A stretch of DNA of 64,000 nucleotides from Alitta virens (GCA_932294295.1 OW028580.1:6725374-6789373), one strand, 5' to 3'; shown: positions 45,398-58,299, counted from the first letter of the stretch. Program-made: numbers and translations. Notes: generated from the letters alone by a model not told the origin.

Positions 45398-47426
45398 ATG
45401 CCTGCTCGAGCGAAAGGAAAAACGCCGGGACGACCAACTCGGAAGTCTTCAAGGTAGAGATGCAATTTCATATGCTTAAATACCATGCACAGTTACTTGC
45501 ATGAAGCAATTCACACTTTTGTTAACTAAAGACTCAGTAAAGGCCATAATTTCACACCTTAATTTTATTGGCATTTCAGGCAAGGAAATGACAGCGCATT
45601 GTCCTTCCCAGGTACGCCCGGATGGCAGCCAGCAACAAGCGACATGTTCGCCTCTCCATCATTTACTCCACCCCAGTCTCCCCCACGCAGGTATGTGTAC
45701 ATTGAATCTTTATGACTAAGTTCAGTATTTACAAATATGGCAAAGCAAAACAGACACTATTTTATAATTCCAATGACAATGTCTTCTTTAACATGTAGTA
45801 ATATACTGTATTTATTAGTATTATGGTATTGATCAGAATAAATTTAATGTCTGATTTTATTAAACCGTAATGAACACAGCTAAGCAACCTAGCTTTCAGA
45901 GTGCCTTTAACTTTAATATATAATAATGTAATCGTAAAGAAAATATATTAAATGTTGCTTTTCGGAAAAAGTTTTAGTACTTGATATTAGTTCAACATAC
46001 TTCTTGAAGTTGTGCTGCTGATACTTTATGGGGGATTTTAAACCTTTGTTTAATTTTCAGTCGTCAGGTGAAAGGTGGCAGAGTGACGAAGACAAAGGCT
46101 GAGCCTAAATCACGACTACAAACCCTCGCTTCAGCCGCAAAAGTCTTGTCTCCTAGACTCACAAGAGGGCGCCGGGCAACAATGCTGCCATCGGAGCTTG
46201 TCACGATCAAGTCGCCACCTGGTACCAGACGTAGAATGTCAATTTATCAAAAACCTGGTGCTGCCAAAAAAGGAACTGCAGCAGAGGATTTTAAGATTCC
46301 TGATCCTGTAGCGATTATGCGAGCTGCGTCAAGGAAGAAGTCTCCAAAAGCCAAAAAGGCCTCACCAAAAAGGGCATCAGGGAAACAAGCAGAGAAACCA
46401 TTATCTCCGAAGGCGACCTTTGCTACTAAATCTCCGCCAAAGAAAAAGTCACCGGCTAAGAAATCGCCAGCTAAAAAACCATCCCCAAGAAAATCACCAG
46501 CCAAGAAACCATCCCCTAAAAAATCACCACTAAAGAAGCAAATGGCAGTTAAAGAGAAAACCCCCAAGGTCACAACACGTATAAGGACGCCAGCAAAGGA
46601 AATCTCAACAATAGACATCTTGGTGACTCCATCAAATGCTACTCTTGGATCAATCAAAAAAGGTGTAAGCACAGGAAGGGCAACTCGGTCAGCCAAGCAG
46701 ATCAAAGCAACAACTCCAAGGTCACCAAAGGTTAGGTCAACTACTTCCACAAAGAAACCAAGTCCAGCATCAGCAAAACTTTCAAAAAGTCTAAAAAATA
46801 CTTCAATCCGGACACCGAGAGGTTTGGGAAATCTCACAGACAGCTCAGTGAACAATAATAGCATATACTCAAGTCCAAAAGTTGATACCCCAGCTATTAA
46901 AGTTTTGGCGAAAAACAACATGTTGAAGGAGAAAATGCCATTCGTCACTCCGGTGAATATGCACATAGAAAGGTTGAGAACCATGGACACCGAGTCTGCT
47001 AAGAGGGTCAGGATCCAGAGTGAGAAATCCGACAGTTTGACAAAAGTCTACCGCAAGACACCATCTAGGGGACCTGCTATTGTTTTCACGACAACAGAGA
47101 CAACAGAAAGTACAACAGGTACCCCAATAAAAGCGGCAAGAATACTCGGAAAGACACCCATGCCTGCATCTGGCAAGAAACTACTAGTCAAGCCAAAGAA
47201 GCTCGCCGATTCCCTCATCTCTCCCAAAACTTCGACTCCAAGAGAATTGAGAAAACGGCGAGCTGACCTCCCTGAGCCTGTCTCCGAGATAAGACAGTCG
47301 AAGAAGATAGCTCTCGATACAAGCAATGAGGAAAGCATGTTAGCTGACATAACTGCAGACTTGTCCGTTGCTAGACCTGCAGATGTTCGGCCTAGTGGTT
47401 GGTGGGGATGGTGCAATATTCTGTAA
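45398..47426 (+). CDS. Unidentified 510-residue basic SPKK-rich protein, divergent partner of Ki-67
   Basis: Coding exons 45398-45453, 45580-45690 and 46061-47426 join in phase to 510 residues; a noncoding exon probably ends at 44672 (donor GTAAGTA). The ATG lies 10 nt after the acceptor at 45387. I do not recognise a family. Visible features: an AT-hook-like KTPGRPTRK near the start; FPGTPGW and SPSFTPPQSPPRS with clustered SP/TP; two RRxS/T sites (RRAT about 93-96, RRMS about 113-116) fitting Aurora/PKA; an H1-like block of KKSPAKK and SPKK repeats (about 148-218); and an odd C-terminus SGWWGWCNIL, the only tryptophan-rich part. SPKK motifs bind AT-rich minor grooves. With its promoter shared with Ki-67, a mitotic chromatin protein is the best inference. 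A distant Ki-67/Repo-Man paralogue is possible, but no clear RVxF dock is seen. Confidence 0.85.
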
Positions 47427-48726
47427 ACAGTACAAAATCTGTGTTACTATAAACTTGAACTGTTAATAATCTTGTGTATTCTGTACAAGGGTAAGACTCC
47501 GCAGGACTTACATTACCAGAGATTAATCATTCAAAACACTCGCTAGCTTTTCGGCCTTCCCAGCGAAGGATCCCTACAGTTTTCGTACAATGTACTGAGT
47601 TCTCAAATGCTCAAAGGAATGACATTCATTGAACATTTTACATACATATGGCTGAAAGTCATTTCTTACATCAAAAACTCAATTACACAGGATGGGTTTA
47701 TTCATAGCATTTATTAAATGCCATTTAACATAATCTTTATACACACATAACACTATTTTCTTATTTACACATATATAACGCATGTCGCATTCCATTAACA
47801 AAAGCAATCATCGCCGTAGTCACAAAATGTAGTTTATTTTTAGCTGTAAATAATTAGGGGTTTGTTTATTGTTGTATGTATGTACATAACTTTTCGCTAT
47901 AAATTGTTTTATTTTATTACCTTAACTTCTTGTCACCATATATTTATGGTATTTTGTACAGCTCCATGGCAGCAATAATTTGATAACTATGGATCAAATA
48001 GTTTCAAATTCAATCATGTAGATGTCTTAGTGTTCAAACTGTTTATTTACATAAACGATTTAGCGAATGTTTAGAATTTAGACATATCTTGTAGAGATTA
48101 CAATCATTATTTTGTTGATGTACAGAGATGTAGAATTGTAAAGGCTTTGTTTAGTGCTCTAGATGATGTTGTGTACCATAGTTTAATGTGGTACTAGTAT
48201 TTAAGTTATAGTACTGTCGATTTATGTCATAACATACACATTTGCAAAGCTCATCAAAACATTAACACCTAAGGTAGTTTACTGAAAGATATAAGTCATT
48301 GAGGCACCTGTTTTTGTGCGCAGTTAAGTAAATTAAATCTGATCTTTGTTTTGTAACAATGACAAGGAATTTCCCATTCCTCATATTAGCCTCAACATCA
48401 TATCTTTCGCTAAAATATCTTTGTTACAATTCATTTGGTAAATTATCTTTGTTACAATCACCCAAATACTTGCGAAAACATTTATTTGATGATTATGTAC
48501 TTATCTTAAAGCTTGATCTCTCAAAGCGCTTTATACACGAGGTGCTTTTCTGCGAGTGTTAGATTCTGACAGATCTCAGGACTGCTTTGATTTTATCTTA
48601 GTGCTTATTTAAATGTAGGATTTATAATGCTAATCACTTCGTCAGTCTCAAATTGTCAACTAATGAATCTATTGTATGTATCGTGATCTATTAATATTTT
48701 GAGAGAGATAAAAGTTTATTTTCAAA

Positions 48727-48732
48727 AATAAA
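48727..48732 (+). terminator. Polyadenylation signal of the SPKK-rich gene
   Basis: AATAAA in an AT-rich context 1.3 kb after the stop codon; no earlier AATAAA was found downstream of 47426. Confidence 0.5.
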
Positions 48733-49069
48733 ATTTTTGAAAATTCAATGATTTTCTTGTTCTATGTGCCTCCTGGTGATTTAATTTCTTCTGCGTTAGG
48801 CCAGACGTTCTAGTTTATTCGGCGTATTTTTTGAAGGCTTGGAAATGAAAATACATATGTTGTGAATTGGCAATTTTGATATTGTTGCAGTAAATGTCTA
48901 TCACAGATCATCTGTGGACTTAAACCGAGAAATCTAATGTTCGCTTAGCTCTTATTTATTATCTGATATTTTGTGAGCGGCTCACTATAAAACCTTAATA
49001 GAAAGAGGACACAGTTTTGTTTGCAAGATATTCCTCTGTTTACTGCTGAATTTTTAAGCCAGCGGCACT

Positions 49070-49393
49070 ATCAATAGTGGATTTTCACGGAAGGTTCTCT
49101 GTATTTCCACCAGGTGGCTAAAACATAATACTGCAATTCTATTGGCTGAAAAAGTTCCCGCACTTGGCTGTGATTGGCTGAAGCAAAGTGCATCCTAGCA
49201 GCAGTATTTTCAGTGCATTTTATATTTGACACTTTATCATTTAGTTGGATGTTTTTTATTTTTCTGAGAAAGTTATATTTATGGAATCAGTTATTACCTA
49301 CTGTGTCTGAAAAGCAAAATGAGTAATAAGAGGACAGGAAAGACTTATGTCCTGCTGAATTCAGGGCGGTTCAGTGAAAAGACTATTGCACCA
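49070..49393 (-). repeat. Dispersed repeat with two CCAAT motifs, copy 2
   Basis: Reverse complement of 22810-23136 at high identity, with the same order GTATTTCCACCAGGTGGC, TTCTATTGGCTGAAAAAGTT, CTGTGATTGGCTGAAGCAAA and CCTGCTGAATTCAGGG. Confidence 0.8.
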
Positions 49394-50525
49394 TAGGCTT
49401 GAGTCTTTCTTAGCCCTGAAGACCGGCGAAGTCATCTCACTTTATTAGCACAGGACTCGAGACAGTTTATTTGTCTGTGAATAGCCGTTATACAGCTATA
49501 CGTATATAATGATTAGGGCTGTACACCTTTATCTTTAAAATGATACGTATCACGATACAGTAAAACCCATACAATATGATGTGATGCGTATCGTTAAGCT
49601 ATCAAAGTGGGCTGATATTTTTCCACTAGAACATTTGGGTAGCAAGTGTGTGTATGCTTAAAAACGACAATCTGCGGATCGCTTTATTGTATTTTTATTA
49701 TGAACCAGAATAACGATTACCAATAAGATCTGTGAAGTTGGCAACCCGAACCTAGCTACCCGCCAGCTACTCGAAGATGTAAAGTTAGCTACCCGGCAGC
49801 TACCCGGCAGCTACCCATGAATATTACTTGGAACGGTTGAATGTATTGTCTACATTTTAGAATTTTTTCAGAATTTTTCTGAAATATCAAATAACCCAAA
49901 AAAAACCTTTTTTGCCGTAGCTGCGATTGTAAATTTACCGGTTGACCGGTTTGGATCGTACCAGTAAAAACATAAAAATTAACTTTTGAATCGAACTTTT
50001 GCAATATAAACTGATCTGTGCACCCGTTAAGTGGATGTAATTAGGCCATAGATTCGGTTAGCTGCCAGGTAGCTAGCTTCGATATTACTCAAAAACGGTT
50101 GAATGCAATTTTCCGTTTTTACGCCAAAAGATACTTAGGGCAAAGATCTATATGGTGAAATTTGTTTGGAATTTTCCGAGGACCTCTAAGATGTGATGAA
50201 TAAAACAAATTGAAAAAATTAATTTTTTATTATTACTGAAACAGTAATTTTATGGAGTGTCCGGTTGAGAATGCGCCGGAATCAACAAAAATTAACTTTA
50301 GTGTCTAACTTTTAGCATACACAAAACTAGTCTCTACAACCATTAAAGGGGCCAAATTTAGCAGTACTTTCGGGCAGCTGCCAGGTAGCTGGAATTAGGC
50401 TCGCCTCTTTTTTGCATTCCTGTCGTAAACGGTTGGACGGATCTTTACCGTTTTTGAAATGAAGATACATTCGGCAGAGGTCTACATTTTGGCCTATAAT
50501 ACCTAAAGGCCAAAGATTTGCGAGT

Positions 50526-50710
50526 GCCTCACACTCAGTGTCTATGCTGAGGCAAGCAAAGAACACCAGGTCACACTAGTCCCAAGTTCCTCCGTCAGCG
50601 GCATGATCATCCAGGGCTAGAGGTCACACCAGAATGATGACCTCCATGCAAGACTTATCATCTCATTATTACATCTGTCTCTATAAGCTCATACGGTCTG
50701 ACTGTTACAG
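50526..50710 (+). mobile_element. Dispersed repeat family B, diverged
   Basis: Has CACTCAGTGTCTATGCTGAG and TTATCATCTCATTATTACAT, in the same orientation as 13838, but an insertion or divergence in the middle. Confidence 0.6.
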
Positions 50711-51449
50711 CGGTGGAAATATGTTTCTGGACACCGGATACATTTTATATCCATAGTGCACCTAATTGTTATAAATTTAAATTTGTTTCTATTAATTTAT
50801 GCTAGAAAATCAATGACCTTATCTTCATTACTATAGGTTTATAATAACTTTAGAAAATGCACTAAAGTCTTGCTCATGCAATAGGCGTCCAGAAAGTTAT
50901 TTTTATATCTGGCGTCTAGACCTATCACATGATACTATGGTGACTGACATGAGCTTTAACAATGCCAGATACATATAGCGAATAGATACTAAGATCTGTT
51001 ACAAAAATTAGGTCAATGACTGTTAGGAGATTGGGATCTGTAACATACATAAATGTTAAAGCAGTTTGCTTGGTAAAAATTGAGAAAATTGATGAATATC
51101 TTTGAAAGATATGAAACCCAAATCTTAAGACTGCATTATGTATTATGTAATTATTTTGTAAATAATGTCAGATGAAGAAAAGATATTTTGTCCAAATTCC
51201 TACTATCCTGACGACTACAAAATCATGATAATTCACACAAGTGAGCTCTGCAGTGACCATAGTTTAGCTAATTTGGATAAAGTCCTTGGTTACCACTTCA
51301 AAAGTAAAGTTTTAGGCACAATTGAACTTGTAACCATGGAATTTTATTGCAGTAGGACAAGCTAAACAACATCGTTTTTTCAGGCGATTGACATTAGTAC
51401 CAGAAAAGTTAAGCTTCTTGTAGCAAGCAGCAGTGGCTAAATCGTCTAA

Positions 51450-52149
51450 AGGGGCGTTCACACTATCACGTATAAGACCTAAGTATGACTAGGGATGGAA
51501 TTTTTTTATACTTTTGCTCATCCTTGTCCATACGTGATTTACTCACCAAACTTTTTATGTATGCTTCTGCTAATTCATAGATCACTCCTGGTTGCGCTTG
51601 ACCACTCTTGAACATATGTGAAGAGGGCAAAATTTGTTAAACATGTTTGAAACTTTGGTGGAACTTCTTTGAGTGTTTATTAGTTACGTAACTTGCTCGG
51701 AGGTACATTCGCCGTACGTTCTACGTACGTTCTACGTACGTTCTACGTACGTTCTACGTACGTTTAACGTTCTACGTACGTTCGTGGCCATCCTTGGCCA
51801 TACATAGCCACTGTCCATCCGTATATACTTGCTGTCCACTCGTAGAACGATAGTAAAAAACTTCTTTCTACGAATGAAGGTGGGGCAATCGTAGATCGCG
51901 CCCATCTTCCGCGTGAGCGATCAACGCGCGGCCTACGAGTGCCTCACGTAAGCCTCACAAATGCTCGGCGTTTTACGGACATCCGGCGAGCGTTTTACAG
52001 ACATCCGGCGAGCGTTTACGATTGCCCCCCACATACGTTAGTAGATAGAAGTTATACGTGATTAACAGAGCCACGAGTGAGCACGTTTAGCAACTTTTTG
52101 ACGTACGTGGTCATACATAGGTCTTATACGTGATAGTGTGAACGCCCTT
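51450..52149. mobile_element. Harbinger-like TIR element with TAA duplication
   Basis: The left end AGGGGCGTTCACACTATCAC and the right end (reverse complement AAGGGCGTTCACACTATCAC) are inverted repeats of about 40 bp, continuing through GTATAAGACCTA. Both are bordered by TAA (51447-51449 and 52150-52152), the target-site length of PIF/Harbinger elements. Inside is a tandem array of ACGTACGTTCT (about 51715-51785) and CpG-rich sequence, with no transposase frame. Confidence 0.8.
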
Positions 52150-52477
52150 TAAGGCATTGGTCTGCTTGAAAACGGCTGACAGTGCAGGTTCAAGTCCAGT
52201 CCAGGGAATTTTTTTTAAATTAATAATATGTATACAAGAAAGCCAAAAATTCTGGCAAATAGGGGTGCTAATAAAAGCCTTAAAATTCGGGCAAGATGAC
52301 CTTTGCCCCCCCCCCCCAAAAGAAAGGTGCCTCCTACGCCTATGAATTATGATTATATAAGATTTGTTCCGACTTTGATTATGTTCATAATTCAATACTC
52401 AGCACTGTAATTTAAAAGTCCCCCCCCCCCCCACCCTCCCCATTATAAATATAACTTCCTCTCCATCATCCCCTTCC

Positions 52478-52560
52478 TGCAGCACCAGCAGCAGCACCAG
52501 CAGCACCAACAGCAGCAGCACCAGCAGCACCAGCAGCACCAGCAGCAGCACCAGCAGCAA
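52478..52560. repeat. CAG/CACCAG microsatellite
   Basis: About 80 bp of CAG units broken by CAC. It is not in an exon I can support; open frames across it are short and lack partners. Confidence 0.9.
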
Positions 52561-52799
52561 GGTGGTCCCAGTCATATCATCACCCTGGCTGCTGGTCAGT
52601 GCTGGACCCAACCTTGCCCAGCCCATTGTTCTACAAAACCAGACTAGTTGCCACATTCAACAATGCTACTCTGACCTTCACATTTCCTGTATGTCATTTC
52701 AAAAGGATATTTCAACTAAAGGGACAAAATACAATTGGGACTTTTAAACAATTTTAATTAAGGATTATTTGATATACATCTAAAAATTTAAATCACAAA

Positions 52800-54086
52800 A
52801 TGAAGTTTCTACTCATTGGATGTTTAATTTATATCCAGATTTTGCAGTTACTTAACCCAGCGACTTCACAAAAACACTTGATAAGTATGTATTTTCTTTT
52901 AAAATTTGCACTTATTTTGCTGATATTCTGTAATTTATTCATTTCTGATTTCATATTTTCTTATTTCGTCATTACTCGTTAAATTCTTCTCATATAATTT
53001 TAGTAAAATATGTCCCTTACATGACATTAATGCCATGAACATTTTTCAGTCAATTATCTTTTATGAATAATAAATTAAATCCATTTTGATTTGTTATATA
53101 TCACCATATATGACTGGCCCTAAGTGAAGTGAATCCTTATCCTATTCTAACAAAATAAAGATAAAAAATATAAGTTTATTTTTGTATTTTCTATTAGTTT
53201 TTACAAAATGTGAAACAATTTTAAGCCATATTTTGTTAGGTAGAACTTAACAGTGGAATCCACTTTTAAGACCACCTCACTGTTAAAAGTGACTATCTCC
53301 AATTCCATGCATTAAGACCCCTTTTGTGGACCAAGCATACAGTCAGTTTCATTAAAAACAGCCTGTCAAATTGAACCTAGACAAAGCTAGACAACTTCTG
53401 CTATACGATGCTACCTGCCACTAAACAGAAAACTGTCTGGCTATAACTGGCTACTCAAACTATGAAAAGTACATATTTATATTAGATAAATTGCTTACAT
53501 TTGCCAAGGTTTATATTTTTTCAGTGGTGGTAGTTTAAGCCGACTATAAGGTAGAAGTAGACAGAAGCGGCTGGCTTTACCCAGTTATAGCTACAGCAAG
53601 AAATAGCTGTCTAGAGTCGACCATATTTTATGAAACTAACTGTATCTTTACCATTATCATAATTTCACTGTCTCAAAACTACTGGCCTAAAGCTTGGACA
53701 GCTGATAGAGGCAGATGTAATGATCAGATGACAAGACTAGAAATTTACACCATGTGACACATTTACCCCAGGGGTGGGTTTTCTTTACTTGCCCCAGCAT
53801 AGACAACACTTTCTTTGAAACTATCTCGGTATTTAAGTAAGAATTGCACCAAGGGTGGTCTTATCGTGCCTGGTTATTTTGAGAACTTTTTGTGTCTACA
53901 TTTTTAATTACAAATATTGTTCCTCCAGCCTCAGTTTAGTAATAGATGTGGGGCTTGTCCTTTCTCAGTCATTGCACTTCACCTCTAGAATTAACTACCT
54001 GAAGATAGCTAACAAATCTCTACAAATTAAGGCTTTAGGAGGAAAAATATAAAACTTCTCATGAACAATTTGCTTCTTTAATCTTC

Positions 54087-54130
<44 letters not shown>

Positions 54131-57100
54131 TTATTTGACAAACTGGATATCAGGAATTGATACATGTGTCATTAATATTACAAAACAAACATACAAAACA
54201 TACACCATTACAAAACCAAGTCTAGTGTCTACAACTACTCTAGTGTATACAATCTATAATCTACTAGTTTTTCCATAGATTAACTTAATAAAAGCAAGTC
54301 AGTTCCAGTTTTTCAAACATATATATACATGAATATAAGACACTGTAGGTAAATACTGTAAGTGATCGCAAAAACAAAACTAGAATAAAAAGTCTATTTC
54401 AAATGAAAGAGGGTGTCCATGGGAAAACATTTCTGATAATTGCCATTTTTTAAACATGATGCCTTCTTAGCACAGAGTCATGCATTTGTTATTTGACAAA
54501 CAAGGATGTCTCATCAATGTATGCATACATTCTATGAAATGGTGTAGAGTAAACAATGGTGAAATGCCTCAGGCAATTAAAGTGAAGGAACTTATTGCAA
54601 ATGATGCAGAATTGGGATGCGGTCCAACTAAATACAAATTGACGTTGATTATTCATAAAGATATGAGTTTTGGGTCATGTCCTAAAATAAATTGATAATA
54701 TAGTAATCTTCATTAAAAATGTCTACTCAGTTTATTGACATGTAGTGGTTAAAAATAAATCAAAATATGTGCTGGCTATTTTTCCCCTAACCCCACAAAT
54801 CCTCACCTCTGCCATTTGTTTGTTCAAAAATATTCTTGCAAATGTATAATATTAATGTATATGTGATGGAAATAATTGCTGTTTCAATAAATTAAAGTGC
54901 TCTTCACTTGGAAAAAAAAATACCAAACAAAGTCCCATCCACACTTCTGGTGAAAAAAAATTTAATACAAGAAACAATACCACCCAAAAAATGTGACGTT
55001 TCTGTGTAAAAATATTCTGTGACAGACAGGTGGGCCACATATTCAGAGAAAATTACAGAGAACCTGATTCATTGCCCCCGGGCAATAATAGAACAACTGG
55101 GATACCTGATGTTTTGCATCAGCAGCATAGCATTTGAATTTCTCATTCCAGTATGCGCACATCACATGTATCTTGTGTATAAATAGTATATTAATATATA
55201 TATATATATATATGGTCAAATGTTTGTGATGATTTTGATGCGCTACAATGATGACAGACAGCTAGAAAGACAGGCATATCACGTGCTTTCGGTTGTTTTA
55301 TTTCATAACTGCCTGTGTTTGTATATTGAGTTCAAAAATTTTCATGATTAAAGAATCTCATTTCATTTCTCATCTCAATCTTACCTATATTTAATTGTAC
55401 CTAGCCATTGGTATTGAACATATTTCTACATTTCTGCCAAACCTTCTAAAAACACTGCATTGAATTGAATTATTTTGAATTGAATTGAATTTATTTAGCA
55501 TCCTGATATCATACATGCATGTACATACATCAATTATTACAATAACACTTTTCATATGGCTTTAAATTACTAATTATTATGTAAAAACTAGGACGCTGGG
55601 TCAGGCATCTGAGCTATAAGCTGTTTGAATGATGCCTGCCTGTATTCTAATGTACTAATTTATAAAAACCTTTCAACTATGAACCTTATAAAATTCACTT
55701 TAAGAATAATAAATTGTATACACATGTAGAGGTCACAAAAGACCTATTACCTATGTATATGTCTACATGATGTGTCTGTTTTAAACTAAATGAAGGTATA
55801 AATTAATATCTTCATGGTAATCATGATTATTTTGTAGACCTGAGAAATTCATATACAAAGAGCTGCAACTTCTGCCCCGAAACAACGCAATGTATCAAGC
55901 TACCGGTATTCCGAGGTTACCACTGTTTGTGTGTCGGAGGCTACACCCTGAATGACCAAGGAGAATGCGAAGGTAAGTGCTGCCCTCTGGGACAAACTCT
56001 TGCCAGTCTTTGCTTGATAATCTATGATATCGCAATCATTGCATTGTCTTTTGGTCTTTCTATTCAGTTTATACGACCAGCTCAGCTGCTAGAGGCAGAC
56101 ATAGTGATGGGATGATAAAAATTGAAGTCCACAACATATTACATTTTCCCGATGGGTGGGGTATTTTACTTGCCCCAGCATTGACACCGAGAACAAGGCA
56201 CCACCAATTTATAGAACATTCTCTTTCAAAGTTCTGTCACCCGGCTGAAATATAGCTCATATAACCCTGAGACCTGGTCTTAGTAGTTTTAAAGCTCATG
56301 ACAAAATCACAATGCAATGCCGTTCTAGACATAAAAATGAAAGTTAGTGCATAACATTATTTGTAACACTGCTTACCTTTTTGTGCTTAGGTGATGATTC
56401 CAAACTGTCGGACAAGGACAAGAAACCCTCTGACGATGACAAAGAACCTTCTGAAAGTGATGCTGTCTCTGCCTCACCAACGAGTTCCATGGAAGCTTCG
56501 TCTGAAATATCGGAGTCCATCTTACCAACTGAAAGTATACAAATGTCGAGCGCAATTGAATCTACTCCTGTTCTCGATTCAGCATCACAAGTTATTGATT
56601 CCTCACCTGTTATGGATTCGATGATCGAATCGACTATCGATACATCCGCAACAGAATCGATGATGCCATCGGTAATCGATTCATCACCAGTCGCCGATTC
56701 TTTGATGGATTCGATGGCAACTTCTGTCGTTCCCGATTCAACATCAGTCCTCCTTGATTCAATGTCGAGTATTGGTTCATCATCAGTTATGCCCGATTCA
56801 TCAGTTATGCCGGATTCATCATCAGTTATGCTTGATTCATCAGTTATGCCTGATTCGTCATCAGTTATGCCTAATGCGTCATCAGTTATGCCAGATTCTT
56901 CATCAGTTATGCCCGATTCCTCATCAGTTATGCCCGATTCCTCATCAGTTATGGCTGATTCGTCATCAGTTATGCCCGATTCGTCATCAGTTATGGCTGA
57001 TTCGTCATCAGTTACGGCTGATTCGTCATCAGTAATGCCCGATTCGTCATCAGTTATGGCTGATTCGTCATCAGTTACGGCTGATTCATCATCAGTAATG

Positions 57101-58296
57101 CCCGATTCGTCATCAGTTATGGCTGATTCGTCATCAGTTATGCCCGATTCGTCATCAGTTATAGCTGATTCGTCATCAGTTATGCCCGATTCGTCATCAG
57201 TTATGGCTGATTCATCATCAGTTATGCCTTCTTCAGTCATGCCTTCCTCAGTCATGCCTTCCTCTTCAGTTACGGAATCTACTCCAGTTATGGATTCTAT
57301 GCCGTCTGCTGTTATGGAATCTCAACTGTCAGATTCATTGGCACCTTCACAATCAGCAGGTACGAATGAAAAAAAAAGTCATCTTAAAGTTAAGAATTAA
57401 TGCAATCAATATATGCATGTCCAGTAATTACACAGTAGATCCTTGCATTAAGTCCACTTGACTAATAAGACAACCTCCAAATTAAGGCCAATTTATGTAT
57501 AATCTTATTACATTTTCAAATACTGGACCAATATGAGGAGTCTGACTCCCTAACCCCACTGGCTATACCCCTGTGGTTGCTAATTTAAGACCCTCACTTA
57601 CAAGGTCAATTTGCCATGCATTTCACTTTTTTCCAAACAGTTCCAGAGTCTTCAATGGAAGCTACACCAGGTGTCAGCTCCATAGCAGCAGAGCCCTCTT
57701 CTGTGATTGAAGCAAGTGACAGTATGGACATGACAGCATCACCAGGTATCCCAAAAGATAATGCATCAAGACAAAAGATTATAAATTTTTAGCCTAGTTG
57801 ACCATAATGATAAGAGTAATTCAATCTGTACTAACTAATCATGCTAATGACGTTCCGATTAGACTAAATTAAGTAGTCCTGGAAACTTTGCTTTTTAAGT
57901 CCTAGGCTCTAAGTACTCAGTCACAAGTTCTCCTAAATGTAGGAGATATAATGTAGAAGTATTCATAGTGTATAATAAGTTTCTTTATCCAAAACAGCAT
58001 CACCGACTGCCAGTGCAATGGACACATCAGCCTCGATCGCTCCAACCGCGACAGTCGAATCAATGGCTTCGGAGGCAGCTACGGCATCTTTGCAACCATC
58101 ATCTGCCGCAAGCAGCTCTGATTTACCACCCGCTTCTGCAACTGATGCAACTTCTGCAACTGATGCTGACATGCAAACTCCAACACCTGACATGTCCTCA
58201 TCAGAAATCGCACCATCGATGAGTTCTTCGGCCGCTTTCGAATCAGCTGATCCGACACCAGTGATGGATATGGCATCATCAGCATTCGCTCCCTGA
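52800..58296 (+). CDS. Secreted EGF-like, Ser/Asp-rich repeat protein
   Basis: Five exons: 52800-52884, 55838-55972, 56391-57359, 57641-57745 and 57998-58296. All introns are phase 1, giving 530 residues. Residues 1 to about 23 are a signal peptide (MKFLLIGCLIYIQILQLL core). Exon 2 encodes one six-cysteine EGF-like module ending YHCLCVGGYTLNDQGEC. The rest is low-complexity and acidic: a KDKKPSDDDKEPSESD hinge, then over 20 copies of the heptad DSSSVM(P/A), then Ser/Ala/Thr/Pro-rich tails. There is no membrane anchor. All-phase-1 exons are typical of shuffled extracellular modules. It would be an extracellular, heavily O-glycosylated or phosphorylated, Ca-binding mucin-like or matrix protein; that is inferred from composition only. 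No family assigned. Confidence 0.85.
53341..53642 (-). mobile_element. TIR element (MITE), copy 2
   Basis: Termini CAGTCAGTTTCAT and (reverse complement) CAGTTAGTTTCAT are inverted repeats, bordered by TA on both sides (53339-53340 and 53643-53644). It is 302 bp, in intron 1 of the secreted-protein gene, and matches 19369-19763 in reverse complement. Confidence 0.8.
53690..53815 (-). mobile_element. Dispersed repeat family B
   Basis: Carries a diverged AGAGGCAGATGTAATGATCA and TTGCCCCAGCATAGACA. Confidence 0.65.
53935..54060 (+). pseudogene. Non-LTR retrotransposon scrap
   Basis: The DNA CTTTCTCAGTCATTGCACTT parallels the RT C-terminal fragment at 20640-20835, with more decay. Confidence 0.5.
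54091..54127. repeat. (AT)n microsatellite
   Basis: About 18 AT dinucleotides, directly after a degraded retrotransposon end. A shorter run is at 55194-55213. Confidence 0.95.
56060..56275 (-). mobile_element. Dispersed repeat family B
   Basis: Has TACGACCAGCTCAGCTGCTA, TGCCCCAGCATTGACACCGA and a diverged right part, in intron 2 of the secreted-protein gene, ending about 115 bp before its exon 3. Confidence 0.65.
56777..57266 (+). repeat. 21-bp coding tandem array (heptad DSSSVMP/A)
   Basis: Units of the type TCATCAGTTATGCCCGATTCG repeat over about 490 bp inside exon 3 of the secreted protein. Methionine-proline and methionine-alanine variants alternate in blocks, pointing to duplication of pairs of units (42 bp). 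Confidence 0.9.
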
Positions 58297-58299
58297 GGA

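Larger units (their letters stand above)
48740..52795. other. Gene-free stretch with transposons
   Basis: No supported gene. It holds a dispersed repeat (49070-49393), a sequence starting TTAGGGCTGTACACC at about 49513 like a hAT-type terminus without a visible partner, repeated GCTACCCGGCAGCTACC motifs near 49770-49820, a family-B repeat (50526-50710), a Harbinger-like element (51450-52149), poly-C runs and a CAG-type microsatellite. Confidence 0.6.

Noticed and set aside
52399..52656. Open frames through the CAG microsatellite (poly-Leu/Val on one strand, poly-Gln-type on the other).
   Set aside because: They arise from the triplet repeat alone and lack splice signals and neighbouring exons.
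56344..57255. A 303-residue minus-strand frame with (ITDDESG/A)n repeats.
   Set aside because: It mirrors the 21-bp coding array of the secreted protein. The plus-strand frame has splice sites, a signal peptide and an EGF exon in phase; the minus one has none.
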